DNA of 37,472 nucleotides from Alkalilimnicola ehrlichii (GTDB taxonomy: Bacteria > Pseudomonadota > Gammaproteobacteria > Nitrococcales > AK92). The stretch is taken from assembly GCF_003399765.1 (NCBI RefSeq), contig NZ_NFZV01000034.1:1-37472 (forward strand). The letters are read 5' to 3'. Position numbers and translations under genes: made by a program. Of this stretch, positions 18,611 to 27,124 are shown in pieces. Numbering within the stretch: the stretch's first letter is position 1; every line of letters begins with the position of its first letter. The notes beneath the pieces were generated by a model. It was given only the letters and a program-made list of their open reading frames with translations, was not told the origin of the DNA and searched no databases.

Positions 18611-18787
18611 TTAGGCACTGCGCTCCTCCCGCCGCTGCCGACTGAACGACGGCTCGACCAAGCCATAGAAAGTCGTTGCATAAACCTCCCTCGCACCCGC
18701 AAGGTTTTGGACTTGTGGAGCGTCATCGATCAAGAACGGCCTGAGGCACAAGCGATCGGTCATGAGCGTTGGTAGATGCTTAACCAT
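18611..18787 (-). pseudogene. truncated GNAT (RimJ/RimL-like) acetyltransferase remnant
   Basis: The N-terminus MVKHLPTLMTDRLCLRPF followed by LIDDAPQVQNLAGAREVYATT is a classic start of RimJ/RimL-type N-acetyltransferases (LxTxRLxLRPF, then a D-A-V-L-G pattern). After ATT the similarity stops: 19 unrelated residues (FYGLVEPSFSRQRREERSA) lead to a stop at 18611. Only about 58 of the 170-190 residues of such enzymes remain, with no acetyl-CoA-binding motif. The breakpoint is around 18665-18675, close to the hairpin array. It is non-functional as an acetyltransferase. Confidence 0.6.
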
Positions 18788-18863
18788 GGCGTCGATAAAG
18801 TCCCTAGCTAAAAATGGGCGGCATCTGATCTGGTTGCGCATCAAAATCACCCCCCGGTTGTGC

Positions 18864-18893
18864 TTGCGGCGGCCCTAAGCTTCGGCCTAAAAT
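18864..18893 (+). promoter_or_regulatory. candidate promoter of the rtcB2-prfH transcript
   Basis: TTGCGG (18864-18869) is separated by 18 bp from TAAAAT (18888-18893), five of six matches to the -10 consensus. A start near 18900 would give a leader of about 165 nt before rtcB2, containing the short ORF and alternative hairpins. This is a sequence match only. Confidence 0.45.
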
Positions 18894-18918
18894 GCAGCCA
18901 CTTTCCCCCCACAGAAAA

Positions 18919-19025
18919 CTGCAAAGGAGGCGCACCCATGATTTTACAAAAGCACCTTTGCAGGCAATTTCAGGGTTAAGCGACGCCTCACTCTCCGGCG
19001 TTTTGCCCCCGTCCTTGTTGCCTGC
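18919..19025 (+). promoter_or_regulatory. leader with mutually exclusive hairpins before rtcB2
   Basis: Region 1, CTGCAAAGG (18919-18927), pairs perfectly with region 2, CCTTTGCAG (18955-18963). This pairing takes in part of the SD of the small ORF at 18938. GCAGGCAA (18960-18967), overlapping region 2, pairs perfectly with region 3, TTGCCTGC (19018-19025). The two pairings cannot form together. Between them lies a small stem, GACGCC/GGCGTT (18982-19002), running into four T, which is terminator-like but weak. This resembles the geometry of a translation-sensing attenuator. Function is inferred from pairing only. Confidence 0.4.
18938..18979 (+). CDS. 13-residue leader peptide ORF before rtcB2
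   Basis: A full SD AAGGAGG (18924-18930) sits seven bases before ATG 18938. The ORF reads MILQKHLCRQFQG and ends TAA at 18977-18979. The SD and codons 6-9 lie in opposite arms of the 18919-18963 hairpin, so a translating ribosome would open it. No similarity is recognised; the SD is better than that of rtcB2 itself. Confidence 0.4.
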   Translation: MILQKHLCRQFQG

Positions 19026-19066
19026 CAATCCAACGCATTGATCAAGCCATCAATTTGGAATGGACT

Positions 19067-20214
19067 ATGGGCACTTCTATACAGTCTTTGTCCGCGCGCG
19101 TCTCTTTGGTCGCGACGCCGGACACCTGGATCGAAAGCAAAGCGATCCAACAGCTGGAAAAAACAACTGAACTCGAAGGGATCGTCTCGTCGGCCGGTAT
19201 GCCGGACCTTCACCCTGGCCGCGGCTATCCGATCGGCGCGGTATTCGTGGCACAGCAGCGAATTTACCCTGCACTCGTGGGGAATGATATCGGTTGTGGC
19301 ATGTCCCTTTGGAAAACGGGCCTTCAGGTCCGCAAGGTCAAGCTGGAGAAGCTCGAACGCCGCTTGCATGACCTCGACGGCCCGCTGGATGAAGCCTGGC
19401 ACGAGTTCGTGAGCCGCCGGCAGCGGGAACTGGGCCTCGCCCCCACCGAATGGGATCGGGCTCTAGGCACCATTGGCGGCGGTAACCACTTTGCGGAGCT
19501 GCAACAACTGGATCAGGTCGCGACCCGTCCGTTCTGGAATCGACCGGCATCGCCAAAAACCAACTGGTTTTGTTGGTGCACAGCGGTTCGCGAGGCTTCG
19601 GCGAGCGGATTCTGCGTCAGCATGTCGATCAATTTTCCCATCAAGGTTTGCGGGAGGACACCGAGGAATTTGCCGCCTACCTTCGACAGCATAACCAGGC
19701 CCTGCTGTACGCACGTCTTAACCGAGAGCTGATTGCGCGCCGAATGCTCGAGCGGCTGGCGGCTAATGGCGAGCCCGTGCTGGATGTGAATCACAACCTC
19801 GTTGCACCTGTCGCTTATCAAGGGCAGTCGTGTTGGATTCACCGCAAGGGCGCCACGCCGGCCGACCAGGGCTTGGTGATGATCCCCGGCTCCCGCGGCG
19901 ACTACAGTTATCTGGTAACCCCCAAGCCAACGGCGGCGAGCCTATACTCGCTTGCTCATGGAGCCGGCCGAAAATGGATGCGCAGCGACTGCAAAGGCCG
20001 CCTGTCGCCTCGCTACCGAGCAGAGCAACTGGAGCGAACGGCCCTGGGAAGCCGGGTGATTTGCAAGGATAAAGCGCTGCTTTACGAAGAAGCGCCGGAA
20101 GCTTACAAAGCCATCGACAGCGTGATCGACGCGATGCTGCAGGCGGACCTGATCACGGTCGTTGCGCGCTTCAAGCCGGTGTTGACCTACAAAACGCAAG
20201 GAGGCTGCAAATGA
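19067..20214 (+). CDS. rtcB: RtcB2-type RNA ligase (frameshifted)
   Basis: RtcB joins RNA 3'-phosphate or 2',3'-cyclic phosphate ends to 5'-OH ends using GTP and Mn2+. All metal and catalytic motifs are visible across two frames: [11 protein letters not shown] (Asp, Cys), GGGNHFAEL (His), LLVHSGSRG (His), DVNHNLVAP (His) and HRKGATPA (the guanylylated His). The C-terminus is [20 protein letters not shown]. The first frame (from ATG 19067) is good up to LDQV near 19520; a second frame is good from [13 protein letters not shown] to the stop at 20214. One added C in the CCC at 19524-19526 would give [20 protein letters not shown], about 382 residues in all. Its stop overlaps the prfH start (ATGA), which marks the RtcB2 subtype paired with release factor H. 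As read, the product would be truncated before the last metal ligands. Confidence 0.92.
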
Positions 20215-20807
20215 TCCTGTTGCAACTATCCGCAGCCCAAGGGCCTGCGGAATGCTGCCGGGCTGTAGCCAATACGCTGCCGATACTATTCGCCGAAGCA
20301 GCCACCGGACGGGTGGCCGTACAGGTACTCGAGCAAGAGGACGGCCCCGAACCGGAAACCCTGCGTTCAGTCTTGCTAAGTCTGGAGGGTGACGAGGCAA
20401 AAGCGTTTGCCGGCTCCTGGGAGGGCACCATCCAGTGGATCTTTCAAAGCCCCTATCGACCTGGCCATAAGCGCAAGAACTGGTTCATCGGTGGGCAACT
20501 GTTCGAGACTGACGAAACCGCACCGTCGGATGAGATTCGCTTCGAAGCCTGTCGCGCATCCGGCCCCGGCGGACAGCACGTGAACAAGACGGACTCGGCA
20601 ATACGGGCGGTGCACGTAGCGACGGGCCTGACCGTGAAGGTGCAGTCGGAACGAAGCCAGCACGCAAACAAGCGCGTGGCTAGGATGCTGCTTCAACACA
20701 AGCTGAATGCCGCCAAGGAGGCGAACGAAGCGGGCCAGCGAGCAAAGCGCAATCAGGCTCACAAGGAAGTCGAGCGAGGCTCGCCTATCCGTGTGTTTTC
20801 CGGCTAA
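20211..20807 (+). CDS. prfH: PrfH, peptide chain release factor H
   Basis: A 198-residue class I release-factor paralogue with the peptidyl-tRNA hydrolysis motif [20 protein letters not shown] at about 119-138. The tail is basic ([27 protein letters not shown]) as in RF domain 3. It lacks the codon-recognition domain of RF1/RF2. In the studied RtcB2-PrfH pairs, PrfH frees ribosomes whose 16S decoding centre has been cut by a ribotoxin, so that the RtcB partner can reseal the rRNA. The start has AAGGAGG at ideal distance and overlaps the rtcB2 stop by four bases, indicating coupled translation. The gene is intact. Confidence 0.95.
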   Translation: MILLQLSAAQGPAECCRAVANTLPILFAEAATGRVAVQVLEQEDGPEPETLRSVLLSLEGDEAKAFAGSWEGTIQWIFQSPYRPGHKRKNWFIGGQLFETDETAPSDEIRFEACRASGPGGQHVNKTDSAIRAVHVATGLTVKVQSERSQHANKRVARMLLQHKLNAAKEANEAGQRAKRNQAHKEVERGSPIRVFSG

Positions 20808-20840
20808 TCCGCAACCGCCACAACTCGGCGGGCCAACGTA

Positions 20841-20909
20841 GTACACGGGGCGGGTCTCACCTTACGACATCGTGCTGGAGGTGGTGGATTGTGAGACCTA
20901 ACCCCGTAC
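20841..20909. repeat. long imperfect inverted repeat downstream of prfH
   Basis: The left arm (20841-20860) and right arm (20891-20909) share GTAC, GGGG and GGTCTCAC blocks in the same order when inverted (16 paired bases), with a 30-nt loop. No T-run follows. The stretch 20808-21198 between prfH and the MNT-HEPN gene contains this repeat, the hairpin at 20973-21013 and no recognisable gene. Confidence 0.55.
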
Positions 20910-20972
20910 TCTCTTCTTGGCGTGTTCCACGGCACTTTGGAGATCGAGCGCTACATCAAGTAGTAACTCATC

Positions 20973-21013
20973 GAGCGGACGGGCAAAAGGCCGGCGCTTT
21001 TCGCCCGCCGCTC
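20973..21013. repeat. strong hairpin between prfH and MNT-HEPN
   Basis: GAGCGG-a-CGGGC-AAAAG pairs with CTTTT-c-GCCCG-CCGCTC, 16 bp with two single-base bulges and a 7-nt loop. There is no T-tract, so it is not a standard terminator. Confidence 0.55.
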
Positions 21014-21198
21014 ATATTCAGCGTTGGGCCGTACCCAGAGCCAAACCGCAACAGCCATTCAACACTTTGCAACGCCCTCCCCTGGAAGCAAAACCTTACA
21101 ACTTGCCACGTTTCGCTGATGCTCTGTGCCTCTCCCCTCGCCTATGGCACTATTACCAGATACTTCCCAACACCACGAAAAACGCTGAGGGCGAAGGT

Positions 21199-22110
21199 AT
21201 GCCGCCGCTGGAGTACGACCGTTTGGAACATAAGGACATGCGCACGTCGCTGAGCCACCTACCGGCTGAGAAACAGCAGGAGCTAGAGCAGATCGCCGGC
21301 CTGATCGACGAGGCCGTGCAGCCGGAGCTGGTGATTCTCTACGGCAGCTATGCGCGGGGCGATTACAAAGAAGAGAAAGACCTGGCGCCGCAGCGCTGGT
21401 CCGGGCATGCCTCGGATTACGATATTCTCGTGGTGGTATCGGATCGCACCGCCGAATCGGACGCAGAACTGGGGCAGCAGCTTTATGAGCTGTGCAACGC
21501 GCAGCACTTCTCAGCTTCGGTGCGGCCGATTGTTCACCGCCTCAATCATGTGAACCAAAGCTTGCGGGAAGGCCGGTATTTTTTCCTCGACATCAAGCGC
21601 GAGGGGCGCGTGTTGGTAGGCAGCAACATCGGCCCGCTGACCGAGCCGGAAGAATTACCGGCCAAGGATCGGCTACGGATTGCGCAGGAGTATTTTGATC
21701 GATGGTTCAATTGCGCGAACGCCTTTTACGATGGCTGCCAGTTTTATGCGGATAAAGGGCAGCTTCCTCTCGCTGCTTTCCAGCTTAACCAGGCTTCCGA
21801 AGCTGCCTACAAGTGCATTCTCCTGGTTCACACCCTGTACTGTCCGCACGAGCACTTGTTGCGCTACCTCGCCCTCGACGCGGCCGAGTACGGACCGGTG
21901 TTTAAAGAGATCTTCCCGCACACGACACAGCTAGAGCGGGATATGTTCAAGCTACTCGACAACGCCTACATCGCCGCCCGCTACCATCTCGACTTCAACG
22001 TCACGCAAGAAGACCTCGATTACCTAGCGCCCAAAGTACAGCGTCTGCTGGAAGTAACGAAAGCGCTGTGCGAAAAAGAAATCGACGCCTTGGCGGAGGC
22101 TGCCCGCTAA
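21199..22110 (+). CDS. nucleotidyltransferase (MNT)-HEPN fusion protein
   Basis: A minimal nucleotidyltransferase domain is fused to a HEPN domain, 303 residues. The N-terminal half has LVILYGSYARGDY and then SDYDILVVVSD, the GS and DxD catalytic motifs. They are separated by about 22 residues rather than the usual 10, an insertion also found in the fused MNT-HEPN family. The C-terminal half is helical HEPN (about 160-290) with DNAYIAARYHLDF, the ARY motif of this HEPN branch. A canonical R-x4-6-H ribonuclease motif is not seen. Related two-gene MNT/HEPN pairs are toxin-antitoxin systems in which the MNT adenylylates the HEPN toxin; the role of fused forms is less clear. ATG 21199 is preceded by GGGCGAAGG. 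The frame is open far upstream but that part looks non-coding. The 3' end overlaps the convergent pncB stop. Confidence 0.88.
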   Translation: MPPLEYDRLEHKDMRTSLSHLPAEKQQELEQIAGLIDEAVQPELVILYGSYARGDYKEEKDLAPQRWSGHASDYDILVVVSDRTAESDAELGQQLYELCNAQHFSASVRPIVHRLNHVNQSLREGRYFFLDIKREGRVLVGSNIGPLTEPEELPAKDRLRIAQEYFDRWFNCANAFYDGCQFYADKGQLPLAAFQLNQASEAAYKCILLVHTLYCPHEHLLRYLALDAAEYGPVFKEIFPHTTQLERDMFKLLDNAYIAARYHLDFNVTQEDLDYLAPKVQRLLEVTKALCEKEIDALAEAAR

Positions 22111-23465
22111 TGGCTCGCGCGAAGCTTGGCCATGATGGCTTGCTGGTCGCCCTGAAGCCTGTCGCTGAGGGCAACGGGGTAGGTGCTGGGCGCTTGCGTT
22201 AACCGGCGCAGGGTCGGCGGCAGCGATTCGATCATCTCGCGGGCATAGCTACGCACTTCGGGCAGCGGTTTTTCTTCTCCTACTCGCCGCCCTTGCAGCA
22301 TGACCGGCTGCAACAAAGGCATGCCGGGCAAGCGCTCGCCCCAACGGCCAATAACATCTTGCTGCGCGACGCCGGCAGTATATTGGCGAAATACTTGCTT
22401 TTGCCCCGGTAAAGTCTGCTTGCCGGTAGAAAGCTTGAGCCTCCCCCGCCCTGCGTACTCGACGAGTTTGTAGGCCATATCCAACGTCGGCGCATCGACC
22501 GATGCGCCCATCGCCGTCCCGACGCCGAAGCCATCGATCGGCGCGCCTTGCGCTAATAGCGCCGTAATTCTCTGCTCGTCTAAGCCACCGCTGGCAATAA
22601 TCTGCACCTGCTGCAAACCGGCATCGTCCAGACGGCGCCGGGCCGCCATGGCCAGTTCGGCCAGGTCGCCGGAATCGATACGCACGGCTTGAACGTTGAA
22701 ATCGGCTCCCAGGGATTTGGCCAGCTCGATCACACGGTCGATGCCGCGGAGCGTGTCGTAGGTGTCCACTAGCAGCACGGTGCTGGGAAACTCGCGCACA
22801 AAAGCACGCAAAGCCTGCTGCTCGGACTCATGCGCCTGAATGTAACTGTGCGCCATGGTGCCTGCCACCGGTATGGCGTAACAGCGCCCGGCCAGCACAT
22901 TCGACGTCGCGGCTACACCGGCGATGTAACCTGCCCGCGCCGCCTTCAGTGCGCCATCGGCGCCGTGAATGCGGCGTGCCCCGAACTCCAAGACGGGGCG
23001 ACCGGCGGCGGCTTCGACCACGCGTGCCGCTTTGCTTGCGAGAACGCTTTGAACATGCACTTGGTTCATGACCCAAGTTTCAATTAGCTGGGCTTCGATA
23101 ACCGGGGCGACCACTTCAATGATCGGGGTTTGCGGGAAAACCGGCGTCCCCTCAGGGACGGCGTAGACATCGCCCGTAAAGCGAAAATCGGCAAGATAAG
23201 CAAGAAACGTGTCGGAGAACTGGCCTAGCGAGGCAAGGTATTGTATGTCCTCATCGGAGAACCGTAGGCTCTCCAAATAAGGCAGCACATCCTCGACCCC
23301 GCAGGCCAGGATGTAGTTGCGACATGCCGGCAACCGCCGGAAGAACAAACTAAAACAGGCGCTCTCCCGCATCCCTTCAGCAAGAAAGGCCTGTGCCATT
23401 TTTAGCTCATAAAGGTCGGTAAAAAGCGCAGCGTTCCGACCGCTGAGAAAAGGCGCACACCGCAT
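22107..23465 (-). CDS. pncB: nicotinate phosphoribosyltransferase PncB
   Basis: Converts nicotinate and PRPP to nicotinate mononucleotide in NAD salvage. The 452-residue protein begins MRCAPFLSGRNAALFTDLYE, the family's N-terminal TDLY motif. Further marks are LEFGARRIHG, VAGTMAHSYIQAH, LLVDTYDTLRG, AVRIDSGDL and IIASGGLDEQRI, the substrate- and phosphate-binding blocks. Only the ATG at 23465 is sensible: GAGGGGAG lies just upstream, whereas a longer frame to 23642 only overlaps pncA. The ATG shares bases with the pncA stop (TGATG), so the two are translationally coupled. Its own TAG stop overlaps the stop of the convergent MNT-HEPN gene. Confidence 0.96.
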   Translation of the reverse strand: MRCAPFLSGRNAALFTDLYELKMAQAFLAEGMRESACFSLFFRRLPACRNYILACGVEDVLPYLESLRFSDEDIQYLASLGQFSDTFLAYLADFRFTGDVYAVPEGTPVFPQTPIIEVVAPVIEAQLIETWVMNQVHVQSVLASKAARVVEAAAGRPVLEFGARRIHGADGALKAARAGYIAGVAATSNVLAGRCYAIPVAGTMAHSYIQAHESEQQALRAFVREFPSTVLLVDTYDTLRGIDRVIELAKSLGADFNVQAVRIDSGDLAELAMAARRRLDDAGLQQVQIIASGGLDEQRITALLAQGAPIDGFGVGTAMGASVDAPTLDMAYKLVEYAGRGRLKLSTGKQTLPGQKQVFRQYTAGVAQQDVIGRWGERLPGMPLLQPVMLQGRRVGEEKPLPEVRSYAREMIESLPPTLRRLTQAPSTYPVALSDRLQGDQQAIMAKLRASH

Positions 23466-24046
23466 CAGCTCCCCTCGTGGATGATAACGCCGGCTGCACG
23501 CATTTGCGCTCGCGCCTTGGCCCCGCCTTCGAGCGTCACCGGCCGGGTTGCTTCGGCGATGAGGCGGACATCGAAGCCTTCCTTGCGGCCGTCGAGGGCG
23601 GTTGCCAGCACGCATACGTCTTCCGCTAAGCCACCAACCCAAAGACGCTTTACGTCGCGCTGGCGCAAGTGCAGGGCAAGGCCCGTCTCATCGAAGGCGG
23701 AGTATTGGTCGCGGTCTAGCCGGGTGCCTTTTGCGATCTTAACGGTACCCGGCGGCAGCTCAAGGTCAGGATGAAATTCGGCGCCGGGGGAATCTTGAAC
23801 GCAATGGGGCGGCCATTCGCCGCCTCCCTGCTTAAAGCTTACGTGTTGTTGCGGGTGCCAATCGCGCGAGGCGTAGATCGGGATCTGCTTGTCTCGGGCG
23901 GCCCGCAACCACGCGTTAAGCACGGGAATGACTTCATCCCCGTGCGCTATCGCCAAGCGCCCTCCGGGACAAAAGTCCGGCTGTACATCGACGACGATAA
24001 GAGCATCGCCCGGCTGTATCAACTCACTGGGCTGTTGCTCGTGCAT
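23465..24046 (-). CDS. pncA: nicotinamidase PncA
   Basis: Hydrolyses nicotinamide to nicotinate, the substrate of the next gene. The 193-residue protein is of the isochorismatase-hydrolase fold. Visible parts are VVDVQPDF (catalytic Asp), SRDWHPQQHVSF (metal-binding Asp-His-His), WPPHCVQDSPGAEF, KIAKGT (catalytic Lys) and AEDVCVLATALD (nucleophilic Cys). All three catalytic residues and the metal ligands are present. The ATG at 24046 has only a weak SD (CAGG). Upstream is a small HTH gene on the same strand, separated by a hairpin. I see no copy of the TAGTGT/ACACTA operator found before nrtR. Confidence 0.96.
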   Translation of the reverse strand: MHEQQPSELIQPGDALIVVDVQPDFCPGGRLAIAHGDEVIPVLNAWLRAARDKQIPIYASRDWHPQQHVSFKQGGGEWPPHCVQDSPGAEFHPDLELPPGTVKIAKGTRLDRDQYSAFDETGLALHLRQRDVKRLWVGGLAEDVCVLATALDGRKEGFDVRLIAEATRPVTLEGGAKARAQMRAAGVIIHEGS

Positions 24047-24208
24047 AACGGAACCTGCGGTAATGGCCGATTTGCTTCAAGCTCGAATCACCAAAACAAT
24101 TGGTCCGTTTAGCGGCTAGTCAAGGGAACTATCGGCTGCTTTAATCGGCAACCGAACAGATGGCGCCCCAGGAAGCGGAGCGTACCGCTAGGCAGTGTTG
24201 GGAAGAGC

Positions 24209-24227
24209 GCGGGCGGTTATCGCCCGC
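24209..24227. terminator. hairpin at the end of the HTH gene
   Basis: GCGGGCG (24209-24215) and CGCCCGC (24221-24227) form a perfect 7-bp stem whose loop holds the stop codon of the small HTH gene. The T-rich side (TTTCTT) is on the plus strand, where no gene reads in, so its role as terminator of the minus gene is weak. Confidence 0.4.
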
Positions 24228-24396
24228 TTTCTTCGCGTAAGGTACCGGAAAAGCGTCCGCTGCTGCGTTGCGCCGCCAACCATGCGGTGACGGTGCCGGG
24301 ATGCAGGCCAAGATTATGGGCGATCGTCTCTTGTCCGATGCCGGCTTTGTTGAGCGCTAATACCATCCGATGTAGATCGCGCGGAGACATTCTCAT
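24217..24396 (-). CDS. small helix-turn-helix protein (59 residues)
   Basis: From ATG 24396, preceded by AGAGGAG at SD distance, the product reads MRMSPRDLHRMVLALNKAGI, then GQETIAHNLGLHPGTVTAWL and a short polar tail. The segment from about residue 18 to 42 is a textbook HTH (Q-E-T-I-A-x-x-L-G-L-x-P-G-T-V-x-x-W-L), as in homeodomain-like or transposase N-terminal domains. No other domain follows. It may be a small regulator or a left-over of a transposase. It lies alone between copA and pncA. Confidence 0.65.
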   Translation of the reverse strand: MRMSPRDLHRMVLALNKAGIGQETIAHNLGLHPGTVTAWLAAQRSSGRFSGTLREESGR

Positions 24397-24570
24397 GCTG
24401 CTGTTCTCCTCTATTGTTGTCTGTTCTCGTGGTTGGAGTACGTAGCTTGTGTGCACTCGCCGTACCACGGTAGCTCCCAGTTGTTGGGATTTCCTTGAAC
24501 TAATTCAACATGAGCATATGACGATTACGTGAATCTCCCGTTAAATTTGGAAAACACGAATTGGTTCGCC

Positions 24571-27015
24571 CTACGCGGGCTTGATCTCGCCGAGCGCTAA
24601 GCGCTTGAGCCGGAGGCTATTCGTCACCACCAGAATGCTCGATACGCTCATCGCGAATGCGGCTAACATCGGCGATAGCAGCACACCGAAAAACGGGTAA
24701 AGAATGCCGGCAGCCACGGGCATCAAGGTAATGTTGTAGGCAAACGCCCAGAACAAATTCTGTTTGATCGTGCGGAAGGTACGTTGCGCTAAATACAACG
24801 CGTTAACGGCGGCGCGCAAGTCACCGGCCATGAGCACCACCTCGCCGGCTTCGATAGCGACGTCGGTGCCTGTACCGATCGCCATGCCGACATCGGCCTG
24901 AGCCAGTGCGGGCGCATCGTTGATACCATCGCCAACGAACAGAACGGTTTTCCCTTGCTGTTGCAGCTCGGCCACGGTGTTCGCCTTATCTTGCGGCAAC
25001 ACCTCGGCAATGACCGTTTCCACACCCAGTTGGTCGGCCACCGCTTGTGCGGTATGGCGGTTGTCTCCGGTTAGCATGATGACATCAAGCCCTTTCGCGC
25101 GCATGGCTTTAACAGCCTCCGCGCTCCCGGCCTTCGGCGGATCGGCAACCGCGAGCACGGCCACCGGAACACCGTCGATGGCGGCGTATACCGGCGTTTT
25201 ACCGGCGGCGGCAAGCGTTTGCCCGGCATTGCTCAGACTCGCTTCGGCAATGCCTAACTGCCGCATGTAGCGATCCGCCCCCACTTGGTAACGTCGCCCG
25301 CCGATCATAGCTGTGACACCAAAACCCGGCTCGGCGTTGAATTCGGTCACGTTCGGCAAGCCAAGCGCACGCGTCTTTGCGGCGTCGACGATAGCCTGAG
25401 CGATCGGGTGCTCACTATGTTGCTCGACGGCAGCGACGGCGGCCAGCACAGTGCTTTCTTCATACTCCTCGGTAAGTAAAATCAGATCAGTTAGGGTTGG
25501 CTTTCCTTGCGTTAAGGTGCCGGTTTTATCGAGCACGACGGTATCGACATCGGCCACCGTTTGGAACGCCGCGCCGCGGCGAAACAGAATGCCGCGCTCG
25601 GCACCGCGACCGGCGCCGACCATAATCGCCATCGGCGTCGCCAACCCCATGGCACACGGGCAGGCAATCAGTAAGACGCTAGCGGCCACCACCAGCGGGT
25701 AATTCGGCGCCGGGCCAAACAAGGCCCATACCGCCGCCGCCGCAATCGCAAGAGCGATCGCAAACCACACCACCACGCCGGCGATACGGTCAACCAGAGC
25801 CTGGATCGGCGGCTTCGAGGCCTGGGCGGTTTCTACCATACGGATAATTTGGCCCAGCACGGTTGCCTCGCCGATACGAGTGGCCCGAAAGCGGAAACTG
25901 CCGGTTGTATTCATCGTGGCGCCGACGACTTCGGCACCCGGCGCCTTCTCGACCGGCACGGGCTCGCCGCTGACCATGGATTCGTCGACATAACTATGGC
26001 CATCGACCACTTCGCCGTCGACCGGCACTCGCTCGCCTGGCCGAACCACAATTTCGTCACCCGGCACAACCGCTTCGATCGGCACCTCGCGCAGCTCGCC
26101 GTCTCGGACGACGCGCGCCGTACGGGCCTGCAACGCCAATAGGGAACGAATAGCATCGGAGGCACGCCCCCTCGCCTTCAACTCGTAATGGCGGCCAAGC
26201 AAAATGAGGGTGACGATGACACCGACCGCCTCGAAATAAACGCCGTGCGCCGCGTCCGGAAACAGGCCGGGCAATAACAATACGACCGTGGAATACAGCC
26301 ACGCCGCCGAGGCCCCTAGCATGACAAGGCTATTCATATCCGGGGCACCGCGGCGCAGAGCCGGCGCACCTTTACGGAAGAATGCACGACCGGCGTAAAA
26401 CAGCACCGGTGTTGCCAGGAGAAACTCGATCCACACCCCCCACCCCGGAGGGATCAACGCGCCTAGCGCCGGGATGAACATCGGCCCCATGGCGATGATA
26501 ACCAGCGGGATCGTGAGCGCAGCGGCCAGTTTCAAGTTAACGAGCAGCTCGCGCGCTTCGGCCTCGCGCGCCGCCACAGCCGGGTCTTCCCCCTCGGTTT
26601 CGGCGTCTAGCGGTTCGTAACCGGCTTCTCGAATCGCGAAGCGTAGCCGGGCGGCACTGACACTGGCCGGTAGGTAACGTATGGATGCCTTACCGCTGGC
26701 GAGGTTAACGCTGCTACCCAATACCCCCACTTCGGCATTCAGCGCCGCTTCCAGGCGCGATACGCAGGAGGCGCAATTCAGCCCGCCGACCGCGATGTCC
26801 CACTCCGCCACAACCGGGGTATAACCGGCCCGTTCAATGGCCGCCAATGCAACATTGGCCTGCGTCTTGTCGGCAAGCGCGACAGTGGCTTGGTCAGTCG
26901 CTAGATTCACACTGGCGGCTGTCACGCCTGCGGTTTCCGCTAGGGCTTTCTCGATGCGGCCTACGCAGGATGCGCAATTCATCCCCTCGATGCCAATGCG
27001 TAACTCCAGATCCAT
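24571..27015 (-). CDS. copA: CopA-type Cu(I)-exporting P1B ATPase
   Basis: Pumps monovalent copper from the cytoplasm to the periplasm. 814 residues. Two N-terminal heavy-metal-binding domains have GMNCASC (near 10) and GLNCASC (near 78). The transmembrane and soluble parts show MVSGEPVPV (actuator), [11 protein letters not shown] (ion-binding CPC), [11 protein letters not shown] (phosphorylated Asp), EHPIAQAI (HP motif) and [10 protein letters not shown]. The Cu(I)-specific FAYN and MSVSS residues in the last two helices are also present, assigning it to subgroup P1B-1 rather than Zn/Cd/Pb pumps. ATG 27015 follows AGGTAAAG. csoR lies 109 bp upstream on the same strand, so the two probably form one copper-induced operon. 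Confidence 0.96.
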   Translation of the reverse strand: MDLELRIGIEGMNCASCVGRIEKALAETAGVTAASVNLATDQATVALADKTQANVALAAIERAGYTPVVAEWDIAVGGLNCASCVSRLEAALNAEVGVLGSSVNLASGKASIRYLPASVSAARLRFAIREAGYEPLDAETEGEDPAVAAREAEARELLVNLKLAAALTIPLVIIAMGPMFIPALGALIPPGWGVWIEFLLATPVLFYAGRAFFRKGAPALRRGAPDMNSLVMLGASAAWLYSTVVLLLPGLFPDAAHGVYFEAVGVIVTLILLGRHYELKARGRASDAIRSLLALQARTARVVRDGELREVPIEAVVPGDEIVVRPGERVPVDGEVVDGHSYVDESMVSGEPVPVEKAPGAEVVGATMNTTGSFRFRATRIGEATVLGQIIRMVETAQASKPPIQALVDRIAGVVVWFAIALAIAAAAVWALFGPAPNYPLVVAASVLLIACPCAMGLATPMAIMVGAGRGAERGILFRRGAAFQTVADVDTVVLDKTGTLTQGKPTLTDLILLTEEYEESTVLAAVAAVEQHSEHPIAQAIVDAAKTRALGLPNVTEFNAEPGFGVTAMIGGRRYQVGADRYMRQLGIAEASLSNAGQTLAAAGKTPVYAAIDGVPVAVLAVADPPKAGSAEAVKAMRAKGLDVIMLTGDNRHTAQAVADQLGVETVIAEVLPQDKANTVAELQQQGKTVLFVGDGINDAPALAQADVGMAIGTGTDVAIEAGEVVLMAGDLRAAVNALYLAQRTFRTIKQNLFWAFAYNITLMPVAAGILYPFFGVLLSPMLAAFAMSVSSILVVTNSLRLKRLALGEIKPA

Positions 27016-27124
27016 AATCTTTACCTACTTACTCGTTTAGTGCCTCAGGCCCAGCCGGAGCGGACGTTAAACGCAGACCGCAACGCCTAACACGGCTCTT
27101 GCCAAGGGCAACGACAATTGGCTA

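Noticed and set aside
18611-18620. GCCTAAC/GTTAGGC at the end of the GNAT remnant as an integron attC end
   Set aside because: No matching second core site within 55-140 bases and no integrase or cassette structure.
19038-19053. TTGAT-N6-ATCAA just before rtcB2 as a second FNR site
   Set aside because: The spacer is 6, not 4, and the site is at the ribosome-binding region; more likely a chance small hairpin.
20917-21198. 94-residue N-terminal extension of the MNT-HEPN frame
   Set aside because: Crosses the 20973-21013 hairpin, reads as non-coding Ser/Arg/Pro sequence, and the ATG at 21199 fits the family start.
23466-23642. Upstream extension of pncB
   Set aside because: Lies wholly in pncA in another frame and is Arg/Pro-rich; the TGATG start with GAGGGGAG is far better.
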